Source: Gymnothorax reevesii (lineage: Eukaryota > Chordata > Actinopteri > Anguilliformes > Muraenidae). From it: a DNA stretch of 64,000 nucleotides. The position numbers and the translations under genes are program-made. The notes under the pieces are model-generated. The model searched no databases, was not told where the DNA came from, and saw only the letters and a list, made by a program, of their open reading frames with translations. This document shows positions 49,886 through 62,554 of the stretch, piece by piece; positions within the stretch are counted from its first letter, which is position 1; each line of letters begins with the position of its first letter. The stretch spans positions 46,157,120-46,221,119 of the forward strand of contig CM056583.1 in NCBI GenBank assembly GCA_029721435.1, read 5' to 3'.

Positions 49886-51314
49886 AACAACCCTAAGTCA
49901 CAAGTCAATGAAAGAAAGTTGAAGCCCGTTAAAGTGGAGTCATTCATCAGTTTGCCATTTCCTTCAAAATCCACAAGAGGTCACTCTTTATCAAACACTG
50001 TCACAGGAACGAAATAAAATTTCTTCATAATGGAATTATAATTATCTGTCTTATACAAATTGCCTTTGGTAGATCCGTAGTGCCATGCATTAATAATTTC
50101 TTCCATGTGTACTAAAGCCAGATTTCAGTGCTAAAATCGACAATATAATACTCGATTTAGAATCATTCTCCCCACAATTAGATTCTATTCAGTATGTGCT
50201 ATTAACTCAAACTCCTGCTGAGAAATTGCAAGGTGATCTGAAAGACAGTAATACAATTACTGAAGGCATGTTTCTCTCTCTATAATAAACAGTAGCTTTT
50301 AATGCAGAAATATGTTAAAGGAACGAATATATTGCATTTGTCGGGAATGAGTCAGTCCAGCCATAACTTAATACTGTGACAGATACTAAAGTATAGCACT
50401 TAGGCTCATATCAAGAGCTCGAAAGTGGAACATGTGAACCCATATGTACCTTCTGTCCATTGTAATTGTCCCACCTGAAGGTGAGGTTAGTGTTGTTCTT
50501 CAATGTCATTTAATTTTTCGTGACATTTCAGGTATTTAGAAGACATCCTAAACACAGACACAGCTTTTACATTTTTACATAGTTTACATTTGTACAGCTG
50601 AGTATAATGATACCAATTCAGTGTCTTGCTCAAGCATACAAAAATGGTCTTTCCTGGGAATTAAAGATGGCGCCCAGTACCCAAATCTTAAAAAAAAAAA
50701 AAACTACTCGGCTGCCCCTGTTTTTTTCAGTTTACCCGCATCCAATAATTTGCCTCCAACCCTCCACAACACAGTCTCCTAGTTTCTTAAACAAGTACCT
50801 ACTGCATCCAAAAATGAAAAACCAGCGGCAGTTTCAGTGGATGCAGACATAACCTGTGATCCCATTCCTATATAAGAAGATATTTCCAACATGTGCTCTG
50901 CTTGCAAAGCAATTTGGCTGAATATTTTAAGCTGATGCTAGACGCTAGGCTCACTGAATACTTCTCTGGCGCTGTAGTATGATGTAAAGGATGCTAAGAA
51001 AATCTAAAGCTCTGTCTCATCAGGAAGGAAGCATCTGAAGTAGGTAGCATCTTTAGGAAATATGGCTGCTGAAAACTTCCTCATTTCAGTAGACAGCATA
51101 GGAATAATCATAGAAGTGGACCTCATTTAAGCAAAGTATCAAGAAAATCTCAAGTGACTCCTTTTCAGCCAAAAAAAATAAAAAAAATCCCAAAATGTCT
51201 TTCGACCAACAGGGTACTTGGCAATTAGATCTGAGACGTAACACGGCCGTGGGGTCGGTATTTGTTCAGTTTCTTGTATCCTTTCATTATTCACTTCTAA
51301 TAATTTTTTAAGCA
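49886..51314. other. stretch without recognised genes
   Basis: Non-coding. A short segment at about 50590-50700 (CAGTGTCTTGCTCAAGCATAC then CTGGGAATTAAAG) may be a minus-strand relic of a tRNA-derived SINE. Confidence 0.4.
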
Positions 51315-52012
51315 AGGAATTGAATACCTGAATATGAGAAGGGCCCAAGTCCATGATTTGTGAGTTTTTTTAATTAAACATAAAAAAGTTGTCATTAACA
51401 CATACGACTACCTTGTGTTTGATTGATGGGCTCAAGTGCACTCTCAAAGTACTACTATAGCCTGCTAGAAAACTGGCATGTATTAAAGATAGGCCCAACT
51501 CCAGGACTTGGGTCTTTGTTATACACAAACAGATAGCACCCTCTGTTGATGAATGTCTATGCCACACAGGGTTTCCGCTACATGTAATTGATCGTGAAAT
51601 GCCACGGCAAAATAAAAGCCGCCATGCCTTTGTAAAATGGCTTTACATAAATTCCAAAAATCCCAAGGACAATCAGTTTTCGCCAGTTCTCCTTGTTAAG
51701 TTAAAATGAGCGCTAATAATTCCTGACAAATTAGCTATCGGCAGTAAACCGCGCTGCTTTCTTTTTAATGCAATGTGTGCAACGATTACAGGAAAAATAT
51801 TTTGTTCACTTTGCAAAACGATAAACTACGATGTTAACTTCTGTGTTTGCCGTGAGCACACCCTGCTCTGCCTGCTTCAGAATGAAGTGCCAATATGTTG
51901 TATGTGTGTATTTTCAATAATATTGTCTATACATAGGCTACTGTCAATTTTAATTTAAACAAGGAAAATAAGATGATAACTCAATAAGCCAATGTTTTCC
52001 TACAATATAATA

Positions 52013-53522
52013 TACTCAGCAACAAAAGTTTCTGTGACACCAATATTGTTAATTATTTTTCATAACGCAATTATGAAATTGTCATACATGGTGATATCAG
52101 ACTGAAACAGTACACGTAAACACAACATTGAAATGGAAATCATGAAAATGCGAGAAAATGACTTTGCACGTGAAAATGTGCGTAAATCATGCTTGTGGAT
52201 GGCAATAAAAGAGGAGAATTTTTGGAATGTTCACATTGTGCCTGATGAACGACGGAAGCATCACTTATCGAAAACACAGCCATTTCGGATCAGGAACTCT
52301 ACCCTCTAAATGCCAAGACTGTCTGAAAATGATCGGTGGAGGGCCATTGGGATGATTGAATCCGGAACCTCGCAGAGGGAAGTTGCTCATCGCCTGAATG
52401 TCCACCGAAACACCATTTGGAACTTATGGCAGCGTCATCAGCAGACAAAACATGTCAGAGACCGTCCTCGCAGCGGCCGTCCACGAGTAACCACTCCCAG
52501 ACAGGACAACTGGATTCGAACAACCCATCTCCGAAATCGATTCCAACCTGCAACCATAACTGCAAGAACGATACCTGGTTTGAGGCGACTGTCTGCACAG
52601 ACAATCCGTCGCCGTCTCCGTCATTTTGGCATTGTCCCACGTCGGCCAGCAAGACGTCCAATACTCACAGTACAACACCGACGACTGCGTCTACAGTGGG
52701 CACAACAACATCGACGGTGGATCCAACGTCAGTGGGATCTTGTACTCTTCACTGATGAATCAAGATTCATGCTTAACCGATGTGATGGTCGTTTATGTGT
52801 ATACCGTCGACGTGGAGAAGGTTATGCCAACAACTGTGTTCAGGAATTTGATCGTTTTGGAGGAGGTAGTGTCATGATTTGGGGAGGGATCACGGCTAGA
52901 AACAGAACAGATTTGCTTGTTATTGATGGAAATCTGACAGGTCAAAGATATCGCGATGAAGTGCTACGGCCATTGGTGGTACCGTTTTTGATGCAACATG
53001 GTCCCGGAATAACGCTGCAACATGATAACGCCAGACCACACGTTGCAAGGATTGTACAGCAGTATCTGATGCAACAACATGTCAATGTCCTGCCATGGCC
53101 AGCCAGATCCCCAGACATGTCCCCAATCGAGCATCTTTGGGACGAGATGGATCGACGTTTGCGGCGGTTGGATAACCCACCAGCTACACTCCAGGAATTG
53201 TGACAACGTCTACGTCAGATTTGGAATGACATCCCACAGCAATTTCTGGCACATCTGATTCGGTCCATGCGCCGGAGATGCGTTGCTTGCATCATGGCAC
53301 GAGGAAGTCACACCCGGTATTGAAGTGTGAAGGTCACAATTGGTTAGACGTCAGACAAGTGCTTCATGACGCATGAAAATGACATTTTTCGTTTTGAGTG
53401 ACGTTGGCACTGAAAAGTCAGTGTTTCTCCTGTTAAATAAACATATTGATTGCATTGAGATCTTTGCGTGTCATTTATAACATACACATAAATGGTGTCA
53501 CAGAAACTTTTGTTGCTGAGTA
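52013..53522 (+). mobile_element. Tc1-type DNA transposon (DD34E), nearly intact, 1.5 kb
   Basis: Inverted ends of about 30 bp, TACTCAGCAACAAAAGTTTC on the left and its complement on the right, continue through TGTGACACCA. TA flanks both ends. It contains a single long transposase frame interrupted by only one stop codon, making it the best preserved transposon in the window. It is inserted in an older inverted-repeat element. Confidence 0.93.
52310..53323 (+). pseudogene. Tc1 transposase, one in-frame TGA near the C-terminus
   Basis: The frame from ATG 52310 runs 297 residues to TGA at 53201-53203. It then continues open for 39 codons in the same frame to a natural TGA at 53321-53323 (QRLRQIWNDIPQQFLAHLIRS). 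That gives a gene of about 337 codons, close to the family's usual length. It has paired helix-turn-helix regions at about 1-110 (MPRLSENDRWRAIGMIESG; REVAHRLNVHRNTIWNLW) and a GRPRVTT linker. The catalytic DDE residues are Asp149 (FTDESRF), Asp239 (LQHDNARPH) and Glu274 (SPIEHLWDE), with 34 residues between the last two. It cuts and pastes the element at TA. The stop removes only the tail, so residual activity cannot be excluded. Confidence 0.92.
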
Positions 53523-53783
53523 TATAATATAAGAAGGGCCCAAGTCCATCGTATTAAATGCGTCCCCGCGGTGCAACCGAAGCGCGTATAATCATATGCC
53601 CAGATCTGGGTGGCTACTACGCCGTTTTACATTTCGATATGAATACGCGAGTTGTCATATAAACAGCAATACCATCAATTACTAATTCAAGAAAATATAA
53701 TTATTTATTTATTTTTTAAATTTTTCTCAAAACGCTATGATGTGGATTTGGGCCCTTCTCATATTTAGGTATTCAATTGACAG

Positions 53784-54346
53784 TATAGAAGTCAAATATG
53801 TACTCTTTTGAGGGAAAGGATGTTGATTTAAAAATTTTCTCCAAAGTTTTTCGAAGCACCGAAACTCCACATACCAGACAGACAGCAACGTTTCCCATGG
53901 AAACTGCTGACACTGTGCCACAATGTTAGCAGCGCTAGTCACATGATGCTTCCTAGTTGGAGTGTTTCATCTTATGCAATCTTTTGAAGAAATGGGTCCT
54001 ATTAAGGAAGGGTCCTAAATGGGTACCAAGGTGATTGGAAACCTCCTTGCAAATGAGACAGAGGTTACAGTATGTGTGCTGCTTCAAAGAGGCAACTGCA
54101 GCAGATACTTTCAAAGTCACATTTTTTTCACATTCCTCAAAGCTACTCCAAAAAACATTGGCCCAGTCTTTCACAGATATACAGATGATTTAGAGTGACA
54201 AAATTATTCCTTACAGTCTAGTGGCACAATCAGTATTTCACATTTGACGTCAGAGATTAAATAAAGTTGGAAATGACATTGATAATGTGATCATAGCGTT
54301 TCAGCTCTGTATGGGCTGGCCTGTGATGAGTCCAATTACTTTGCAT
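53784..54346. other. spacer before the acyltransferase gene 3' end
   Basis: Non-coding. The last part is probably the gene's 3' UTR (minus strand). Confidence 0.45.
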
Positions 54347-57300
54347 TTATCCCCGGAATCCTTTCAGGAACATGTAAGGCTTTTCAATAAGGACGGTCAG
54401 GACATATCCCAAAACTGCTGCCAAAACTGTGTGCCCCAGGAACTCGTAGAGCTATGAAGAAAAAATGGTGGAAGACATTGTTTAATGGTTGAGTTGAAAC
54501 AAAGAATTCTACATTAATTTTTTTCAGAATATAACAACAACAACAACAATAATGATAATGAAAATAATAATAAATCATAATGACAACAACACAAGTATGG
54601 AAACAGAATAAAAAAATTATCTTCATGCAAAGTATTGAAGGATTTTTTGTAATTTTATTTTTTTTTATGTTAGTTCCATGTAACCATAAACTCAGCTTAA
54701 TACTCACAAAGTTGATATCATTGTAATGTGTTGGTGTGTCTTGTATTCCGTTGTATAGTCCAATTAGAAGAGGGTGAATCATATAGCAGGCGTAGCTGAT
54801 GTTTGACAAAGGAACCCACAGTTTCAGTGACAACATCTTGTTGATGTATCCTGTATGGAGAAATAAAATTATTTTTCAGAGCTCATGATACATAGAAGCA
54901 GGAAGCATGGTTCATCATTCAGTCTGTGTTAACATTCCAGCCCAGCATGTGATTTAACCATGACCAGTCACACCAGACATGCCTGTGACACGATCTAATT
55001 CTTCCAGCATGCATGCCATAGAATTAGACAGACATGTTGAGGCATTAGTTGTGTATATTGGATTTAAATTGGCATCTCCCAGTTGCTGAAAGTTTGCTAA
55101 ATTTGAGCACAAGCTTTGCACATTAAAATACTTGTAGCATTAAAATGATATCTTCCTCCTACAGTGTGGCTGTTAAATAAATTTGTGCCATAATAAGAGT
55201 CTAAGGCGCCTACCTCCATACCCCTCCTCACAGGCCAGGATTAGCCAGGCCACACAGCCTGCCCACAGGGTGCGATGGAGCCCTTGGTATGCAGCGTGAG
55301 GCACGGAAGGCTGGTCAGGGACGTCCCGCAGGACATATGCCAGGGCTATGAGAGCCACAATGACCAGCATCGAGGAGATCCAGCCCACAGCAGCCTGACA
55401 CTAAGGCATAATAGGTGAGAGATGAAGAGTAACCTTTTACTACAGTCTTTCTCCTGGTCTTGAAGATATCAATCACATTGATTCAACCTTTATTTTCTCC
55501 TGAATCAATTATCATTGAAGTCACGTCAGTTATAAATGACATTATGTATGTGATCATAACATTAAACACTTGGATGATCGGAATATCAGACAAATATTTC
55601 TTGGAGAGGGCCAAGCTCAAAACTGTGCAGTATTTAAAATGGGGAAAAAGATCTAAAATAAAAAAATCAATTCACTGTACAGTGCGCAGTATCACATGAA
55701 AAATAATTAATGATTTTAGCAAAGATCATTTTGAGGGCGCAGTACTGCTAGAATCACCTCTTCATGCAGAAAAATTTTGATTTTTAAAAGCACTATATGG
55801 CTAATAAAACATAAACATCATCTAAATGTAATTGGACTTTCAGGAAAAAGTTAAAAAGCCATAAAAAGTCAAAGTACCTTATTTTTTATGAGGTGAGATT
55901 TCTTGGTCTTCAAGAGTATTCCAGTAAGAACCCCAATGAAATAGGGACCATACCGTGTCCATGGTTTGTTGTAATAATACTCATAGAAGGATGAATAGTC
56001 TCTGAATCAATCCACACATAAAAACACAAAATATTTATTCTTCATTGCACTCATTGTATTTTGCATGACATTTCAGGTTGACCTTAGAGCAGTGGTCTTC
56101 AAAGTCATTCCTGGGGACCCACTGTGTATGCTGGTTTTTGTTCCAGCCACAATTGTAATCGCAGGATTTTAACAAGCTGTTAATGTCTTAATTAGCTGTT
56201 TTTTCATGTTTAGGTTGTTACTTACCGTCTTTGACCAAATGTTACATAGAAACATGCTATGAAGAATAAAATACCCTTGAAGATAATGGTTTTATTTAAG
56301 CATTATAACATTTCAAACAGACCAAATTGGAGACTGAGGAACCCCAAATTAGGCTGCTGGACTCAACTGTTTCAGTTTATTTCATAAAACTTCTGGTGAA
56401 CTGAATTAGACCAAAATAACACAAAACTGGTCTGACTCTTTACCATTTGCACGTCAAATAGATTTGTCATGCTGTGCCAATTAGTTTTCACCAATTAGGA
56501 GCCAGCTAAATCTTTAATTAGATTGGTTACATTGTTTTCTCTCATTTTATGCTGTTATTTCCAATGCATTGTAAAGTGGGTATGGCTTTTTTTTTAATTC
56601 TTGATAGCAAACATGGCTCTTTCTGTTATCGTGTGAGTCAAGAGGGCAAATAACTGCTCTAAGCATTAAATACACCGAATTAAGACAAATTAACAGCTTG
56701 TTAAAATCCTGCGATTGCAACTGTGGTTGGAACAAAAGCCAGCATACATAGCGGATCCCCAGGAACAACGTTGAAGACCACTGCCTTAAGGATTGAAAAC
56801 CAATATAAATGTATGTGCAACTTTGTGAAGAATTGTAGCTCTTACAGTGTTGTTGGCTGATGGACTGGCAGTTGCACAACTGCTGTTATTAAGGCACTGG
56901 CTAGGACAGAGATGGCTACGAGAGTACTTCCAACAGCAAACATGGCACATTTATTCCTGGGAAAGGAAAAGGACTGCTTTAGTTTAACCAGAGAACCATT
57001 CTAGACAATGTGATTTTGAAACCTGCCCTATGTTGTACCTACCGTCCGTAAAGGTAAACCAGAAGGGGTGTTGTAGTGTAGTACTGGATATCCACTGAGA
57101 GATACCATGACCAGGGAACGCACTTGGACACAAGAGAATAAGACACGATTACATGCAAGAAATCAAATAAACATTGTACAGAAAAAGTATAAACTCTTCT
57201 ATGAAATCCATTTACTTTTTTTTCTAAGGTATCTGCAACTATTTTCGACAATGGGGCTATGAAGACTCTGAAGACTGCATGATTAAATCATTCAGTCCAA

Positions 57301-58379
57301 CAAGGCTTATTTTCACTGACTGGATAAAATAGCCACTGTTTGTGTTTCCTCACTGAATCAAATTTCTGGATAATCCACTAAGTATTGATTTAGCTTTCAG
57401 TATAAGATAGGACAAAGGGGACTTCAGATCAGCACAAGAATGCGGGAATGTAGTCATTAAAATTTATGATCTGAATTTCACCTACATTTTGATTGACGGA
57501 TCCTTTGCAATTTACAGAATATCTACATAAGTATATATAAAGAGGTCTGACTATAAAATAGCGCAAGGCTGAGGCTACGTTGTACAGTACTAACAACAAC
57601 GATCATGCTCATCAGACCATAGGCTGCAAAACTACCCACAATGTCAATGGCGGGTAACAGGTTGTTCACTAGCAGAACATTTGACCACCAGTACTTCCTG
57701 CAGTGAGCAACCTCATCATGTGTAATGAAATGGTATGTGTTTTTTGGAATGATAGAGAAGAGGCCGATGGTCAGGCACACAATGAAGATGTGGAGAGGCT
57801 GGACCCTAGGACACATGAAAAAGATCAAAATATCAATTTGCAGTTTTCACTTTTCTTGCACATGAGTGATACACAGTAAAACTCCTGAAGGTAACTGAAT
57901 AAGTGAATAGTTTAATACACCATGCAGGCTTCTGTCATCAGGCTTTGAGTGGGGACTATTTACAAATAAATTTTTCTGTGGCGTTTTAATGGGTCTCACA
58001 TGACGCAAAACAGTAGAATTTATTTCGCAAATACATTCTTCTTTTATCTTTATCTGATGCCAATAAATAAATCCATTATTAAAGCTTGTAACTCTTCAGT
58101 AAAACAAATGCCAATTTTCTATGCTCTTATGCATCACCATGTCAACATGCATTTCATGGCGTCTCAGATCTAAATTGACGCCTTGAGGGAAAAACAGCCT
58201 TATCATGTGGAAATCTCATTTATATAAATGCCAGTTTGTAAGACCTGGAAAAATTTGAAATTTAAAGTTGTGATCTGAAATCTTAAAATGTGAACTACTT
58301 CAGTGACAGAAACTCACCTTCTTAACCTCTTGAACAGGAAACTCGCCACAAGCCCCAGACTTATTGTATTATCTGCCCT
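54347..58379 (-). CDS. oacyl: OACYL/NRF-6-like membrane acyltransferase, 3' eight exons (5' partial)
   Basis: Exons in transcript order: 58379-58318, 57805-57640, 57122-57043, 56956-56846, 56001-55878, 55400-55214, 54850-54708, 54451-54347. Phases match at every junction, giving 325 residues and TAA at 54347-54349. The product is the multi-pass acyltransferase-3 domain of the nose-resistant-to-fluoxetine (NRF-6) family. Landmarks are RVQPLHIFIVCLTIGLF, HCRKYWWSNVLLVNNLLP, CVPWSWYLSVDIQYYTTTPLL, NKPWTRYGPYFIGVLTGI and LSNISYACYMIHPLL, plus a C-terminal helix ending IEKPYMFLKG. Hydrophobic segments alternate throughout. Two splice sites are weaker: donor GTGGGT at 57639 and acceptor AAG at 57123. 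OACYL is the main vertebrate member; its substrate is unknown to me. The N-terminal domain and start are not found up to 64 kb, so they lie outside the window or were missed. Another NRF-6-like paralogue is possible. Confidence 0.87.
56090..56783. mobile_element. hAT-like MITE in an oacyl intron
   Basis: Inverted arms of about 100 bp begin CAGTGGTCTTCAAAGTCATT on the left and, read inward from the right, CAGTGGTCTTCAACGTTGTT. They continue through TTCCTGGGG and GCAGGATTTTAACAAGCTGT. Flanks CCTTAGAG and CCTTAAGG match 6/8 as an aged 8-bp duplication. No open reading frame. Confidence 0.85.
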
Positions 58380-60250
58380 CTGAACTAAGGCCAGGAAAGA
58401 CTTCGCACTCAGGAGTCCTCTGTGAAAGAGAGGGTGGACATGGCCAAAAAAAAGTTGCTGTTTGGGCTTTAAAAAGCATATTTGTAAATGGGGCCTATTA
58501 TGCTGTTTTTTATGATAGTCTTAGAGTCCAAAAGGAAGGTTTATAAACTTTTTAGCAAAAAAAAAAAAAAAAAGTTCCATGATTTTGTGACAATTCGATT
58601 CTTGTCATTCCAAACCCTCTAAAAACAAGCTGTATTAAGTGGGGATAGCCTCTATGCAATGAGCTCTGTTCTAATAGGCCCACGAACACAGCCACAGCCC
58701 TGTGTGTCAACAGGGAGTGACAATGTCAAAATCTCCCTGTTTCTGGCAATTCTCTAAAGACAAAAACAGATAACTGAATAAGTAGCTATCTAACAAGCCA
58801 TTGAGCTGCACAATATGTTTGAAAGGTAATGGCTACAGGTTAAGCAAGGATGGACGTTACATAAAAATTATGCAGTCACCATTAAAGTTTCACTGCACTT
58901 AGAAGTCAGTCTCTGATACTAAGAATGATCTGTAGCTAGCATCTGTATAGTAGCAACTTATAGCTAACGTTCCATTTGCTGCACCACTCCATTAAAAATA
59001 GACTGACATTCTTTCTGTTCCGATTTAAGGGTCTCGCACACAGCCTCTGGCTATCTTCTAACTCAAAAATTACATGCCCAAAATGAAATAGATATATTTC
59101 TGCAAAAACTTGGTCCATTTGAATAATCTTTGTTTCATAATAAAGGTAACACCTTGGGGATTTTTATCATAGTGTAAAAATCAGTACACATGTTCCTGAC
59201 TCAGCATAAGTAAAGATGGAACACGGCAAAAAATGCAAGATTTCATTTCCCCCAACACAATTTTTCTTTTATCCCTTTTGTAGTCACAATTTGAGACCTA
59301 ATCAAGTAAATCAGAGCAAAATAAGAGAGGTTTTAGTTCAGGAATATCCTAGTGGTATCTCCTATATGGCTATTTTGCCACCTTTTTGGGAACTGTGTGT
59401 CATTTGAGGTTTCTCAGCTACCAAACTGTAAAACTAATTTAATTTCACTTATATGTCTCTACAGAAATCCGTTCCCTCTAATGAGAATCATTTTTCTATT
59501 TTTTAACATTAAAAAAAATAATAAAATCATTTTTGTATTGCAACCAGTCCTGTAAACAATGTACTTTTCCCCATTCAAAGAAAATGCATACAATGGAAAC
59601 GAAGATTGACTCCACTGGAGCAGATTTATTTTCAATTAAACAAGTAAATAAACAAAACTATAAATATAAAGATATGTTAAAAACTAAAAACAAAAGTCAC
59701 CCCAGCAATTATTTATACAAGAACTATGCTTCTGCAAGTCAAAAAAACTGTGCAATAGGAATTGAACCCAGGTTACCCAAGCCAGCGCGCAGTGCGTTAG
59801 CCACCAAGCAATCTGCACTAACTGAGCTGTACAACGCTAACGATAAGAACATTTAGCCATGAGGCACAAGCACATAATGTATGGATAAACTCCACATGGT
59901 AAAACTGCATGGGCACTTCACAAAGACATTTCCAGCCACTTTGTAATAAAATAAAATGAACCAGTAGCCTTAGCATCAGAAACAAGCAACCATTAGCCCG
60001 ACTGCCACATCACAGTAATAAGGACTATGTACTATTACAATACCTGTAGCCAATATGCTTTCAGTTTTTTGATATCCAAACAAACAGAACTCAAGCAGAG
60101 GTAATTATCTGTACAGCAGAAATGTTGAAAACTCTGCATCTGGTTTAAAACATTTCAAGCCCCTAATGTAACTGTCTCCACCTAGGAGAAATCACTCTAA
60201 TGGTTAATTTTAAACTCTGTTTTTGTCTCGGGCGCAGGTTTTTTTTTTTT
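58380..60250. other. probable oacyl intron, no further exon recognised
   Basis: It contains a tRNA-like SINE relic at 59757-59835 and A-runs. No additional acyltransferase exon was recognised on the minus strand. Confidence 0.45.
59757..59835 (-). repeat. tRNA-like SINE head relic
   Basis: The minus strand reads TACAGCTCAGTTAGTGC (A-box region) and, about 45 bases later, GGGTTCAATTCC (B-box, complement of 59758-59769). The 5' and 3' stems do not pair, so this is not a working tRNA gene. Confidence 0.6.
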
Positions 60251-60254
60251 TTAT

Positions 60255-62021
60255 TTTGCCTGCCCTTCATTGGGCTTCCTCTGTTTGCTTAATGGTGAGC
60301 TACTGCCTATCATTGGGCAAAGCATTATGGCCGTAATAAACACCAGTCTGCAGCATGGTTCAGTTCCGCTCAATTTCAAACAAGCTGTGGTCCAGCCGCT
60401 GTTGAAAAAACCTAATCTCGACACTACAGTTCTAATTAATTTTAGACCTATATCTAAGTTGCCATTCCTGTCAAAAATTTTGGAGAAGGTCGTCTTTCAC
60501 CAGCTGTCTTCATATCTTAATCAACATGAAATCACTGACAAGTCTCAGTCTGGATTTAAGTCTTTACACAAAACAGAGTCAGGGCTTTTGAAAGTGACTG
60601 ATGATCTGCTATCTTTCTATTCAGGGTCCTGTGTTGTGCTAGTATTACTGGACCTCTCCGCGGCCTTTGATACCATTGACCATGGCATTCTGTTGGACCG
60701 CCTTAAATTTAGTGTTGGTATTCAGGGCAATGCCCATGATTTGTTTGCATCATATTTAAAGGACCAGTCATTTTCTGTACAGATAGGAAATCTGTCCTCC
60801 TCCTCAGCTGCAATTGCCTGTGGTGTTCCTCAAGGGTCCATTATAGGCCCCCTCTTGTTTTCACTTTATATGATCCCACTGGGCTGTGTTTTCCAGAAGC
60901 ACAAGGTTTCTTTCCATTGTTACGCTGATGATACTCAGCTGTACCTTTCCCCGAGACCTGATCAAACCTCCTGCTTGCAACCCTTGGTCAATTGTTTAAA
61001 TGATGTCAAAACTTGGATGAACAATAATTTTCTCCAATTAAACGAGGGAAAAACAGAAGTTAGTATTTTTGGGCCCCCTGGCTCGACTGAAATCATTAAA
61101 GGAAAACTTAGTCCCCTCTCTGTCAACATGCACTCTGTAATAAAAAATCTCGGTGTCTACCGAGCAACTTTTTTCAATTCCAGTGTATTTCTAATTTAAA
61201 ACCTCTACTCTCCCAAGCAGACCTGGAGACTGTTATCCATGCTTTTATTACATGTTGATTGGATTATTGTAATTCTCTGTACTTGGGTATCTCACAATCT
61301 TGCCTTTCCCGACTTCAGTTAGTTCAGAACGGTGCAGCTCGGCTCTTGACTGGGTCAAGAAAGAGGGACCATATCTCCCCCGTGTTGGCAGCCCTGCACT
61401 GGCTGCCAGTTAAACTTCAGGTTGATTTTAAAGTTTTATTATTTGTTTTTTAAGCTCTCCATGGTTTGGCTCCAGGGTACATATCAGATTTTGTCTCGCC
61501 CTACTCCACTGCATGGTCCCTGAGATCACCCAAGAAGTTGCTCTTGTCAGTTCCTCGGTCGAACCTAAAAACCAAAGGTGACTACGCCTTTTCAGGTGCG
61601 GCTCCTCAACTGTGGAATAAACTACCCCTAGAAATCAGGTCTTCACCCTCTCTTGCCATTTTTAAATCATGTTTGAAAACCTATCTCCACTCCCGTACTT
61701 TTTAATCCGCTTGTTCATCTGTATTTGTCATGTCAAGTTTTTATTGTTCCGTTTTCCTGTTGCACTTTTATGCTCGTCTTTTAACTGTTGCTATTAATTG
61801 TGTGCACTTTATGTTATCTTTATTTATTAATTTATTTACTTCTGTTTGCTTTATATGTATATTATTTTATTGTTGGTGATTTCGTTGAACAGTTTTATTG
61901 TTTTTTTAAAAATGTTTTAGTTTTCCCACTTTATTCTTTGCCAATTGTTACTGTACAGCACTTTGGTTCAACTTCTGTTGTTTTAAATGTGCTTTATAAA
62001 TAAATAAACTTGACTTGACTT
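60255..62021 (+). mobile_element. L2-like LINE, 5'-truncated, with internal deletion
   Basis: The element starts inside the reverse-transcriptase region and ends with a typical L2/CR1-type tail: a CAGCACTTTGG phrase near 61957, GTGCTTTATAAATAAATAAA and then TTGACTTGACTT. The coding part is described separately. It lacks the endonuclease and the N-terminal third of ORF2. It lies on the plus strand, opposite to the acyltransferase gene, probably in one of its introns. Confidence 0.9.
60270..61705 (+). pseudogene. L2-like reverse transcriptase remnant
   Basis: The first frame (60270-61199, 309 residues) carries RT blocks in order: NFRPISKLPFLSKILEKVV, SGFK, LLDLSAAFDTIDHGILL, GVPQGSIIGPLLFSLYM and CYADDTQLYL, with the catalytic YADD at residues 218-221. 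At about 61160 the conserved NLGV segment breaks off and resumes at ALKPLLSQADLETVIHAF-like sequence, indicating an internal deletion. Two stops then split the C-terminal region (LDYCNSLYLG at 61259, then APQLWNKLPLEIR to 61705). Confidence 0.9.
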
Positions 62022-62554
62022 AATATTGTTGTATATGATGTAGCTGTAAATAGACAGAATAAGGGACATGACATTTCTTCATTTCAGGGGAGAGAGTAGG
62101 TGCAGAGGAGGGGGACTGAACAGCGCGTGCACGAAAAATGATTGACACTGTGTTATAAACTCATCCTGACTCTGAATAGTTGTTTTTTTGGGGTGTGATG
62201 GATTCTTGCAAATATCATTAGGAACACTGGGAAGAGCCAAATGTGCCTGATATTTTTTACAGAATACCTGACTCATGTTGTACTGTCAGTATACAGTGAC
62301 AGTTTCAACAAACATGTTCTCCACTGCAGCTTTAGGACCTGAATAACATGCAATGAAAATTTGGAAGGATCGTGGTGAACTGTCATCTTCGCGGAAGAAA
62401 TGGGTCAGAAAAAAAATAAGGAATAATTGTTATTAGCGATCACAGTTGGTGAAGTCTCATTGAAAGAAAAATTGAAGACAGAACTCAGGGCTATGTTTAT
62501 TTGTGAAATTAAGAGCATTCCCACATGCAGAATTTAATGTACAAAATAATTAGC

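Larger units (their letters stand above)
51315..53783. mobile_element. outer inverted-repeat element interrupted by the Tc1 copy
   Basis: GAATTGAATACCTGAATATGAGAAGGGCCCAAGTCCAT at 51315-51352 pairs with the reverse complement of 53743-53783, with only a few mismatches. A third, direct copy of AAGAAGGGCCCAAGTCCAT lies at about 53529-53547, right beside the Tc1 end. The 53529-53761 segment by itself looks like a MITE of about 230 bp with inverted AGAAGGGCCCAARTCCA ends. No transposase other than that of the Tc1 insert was seen. Confidence 0.6.

Noticed and set aside
49720..50017. Open frames encoding YIYIYIYI-type peptides
   Set aside because: Translation of the AT microsatellite.
52417..53206. 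Other frames overlapping the 52.3-kb transposase (plus and minus)
   Set aside because: Shadows of the real transposase frame, which contains the DDE triad.
53204..53323. Separate small gene after the transposase stop
   Set aside because: It is the same reading frame continuing after a premature TGA and matches the expected C-terminal end of the transposase.
59757..59835. Possible functional tRNA gene
   Set aside because: The A- and B-box regions look right, but the acceptor stem does not pair and the segment is a SINE-type relic.
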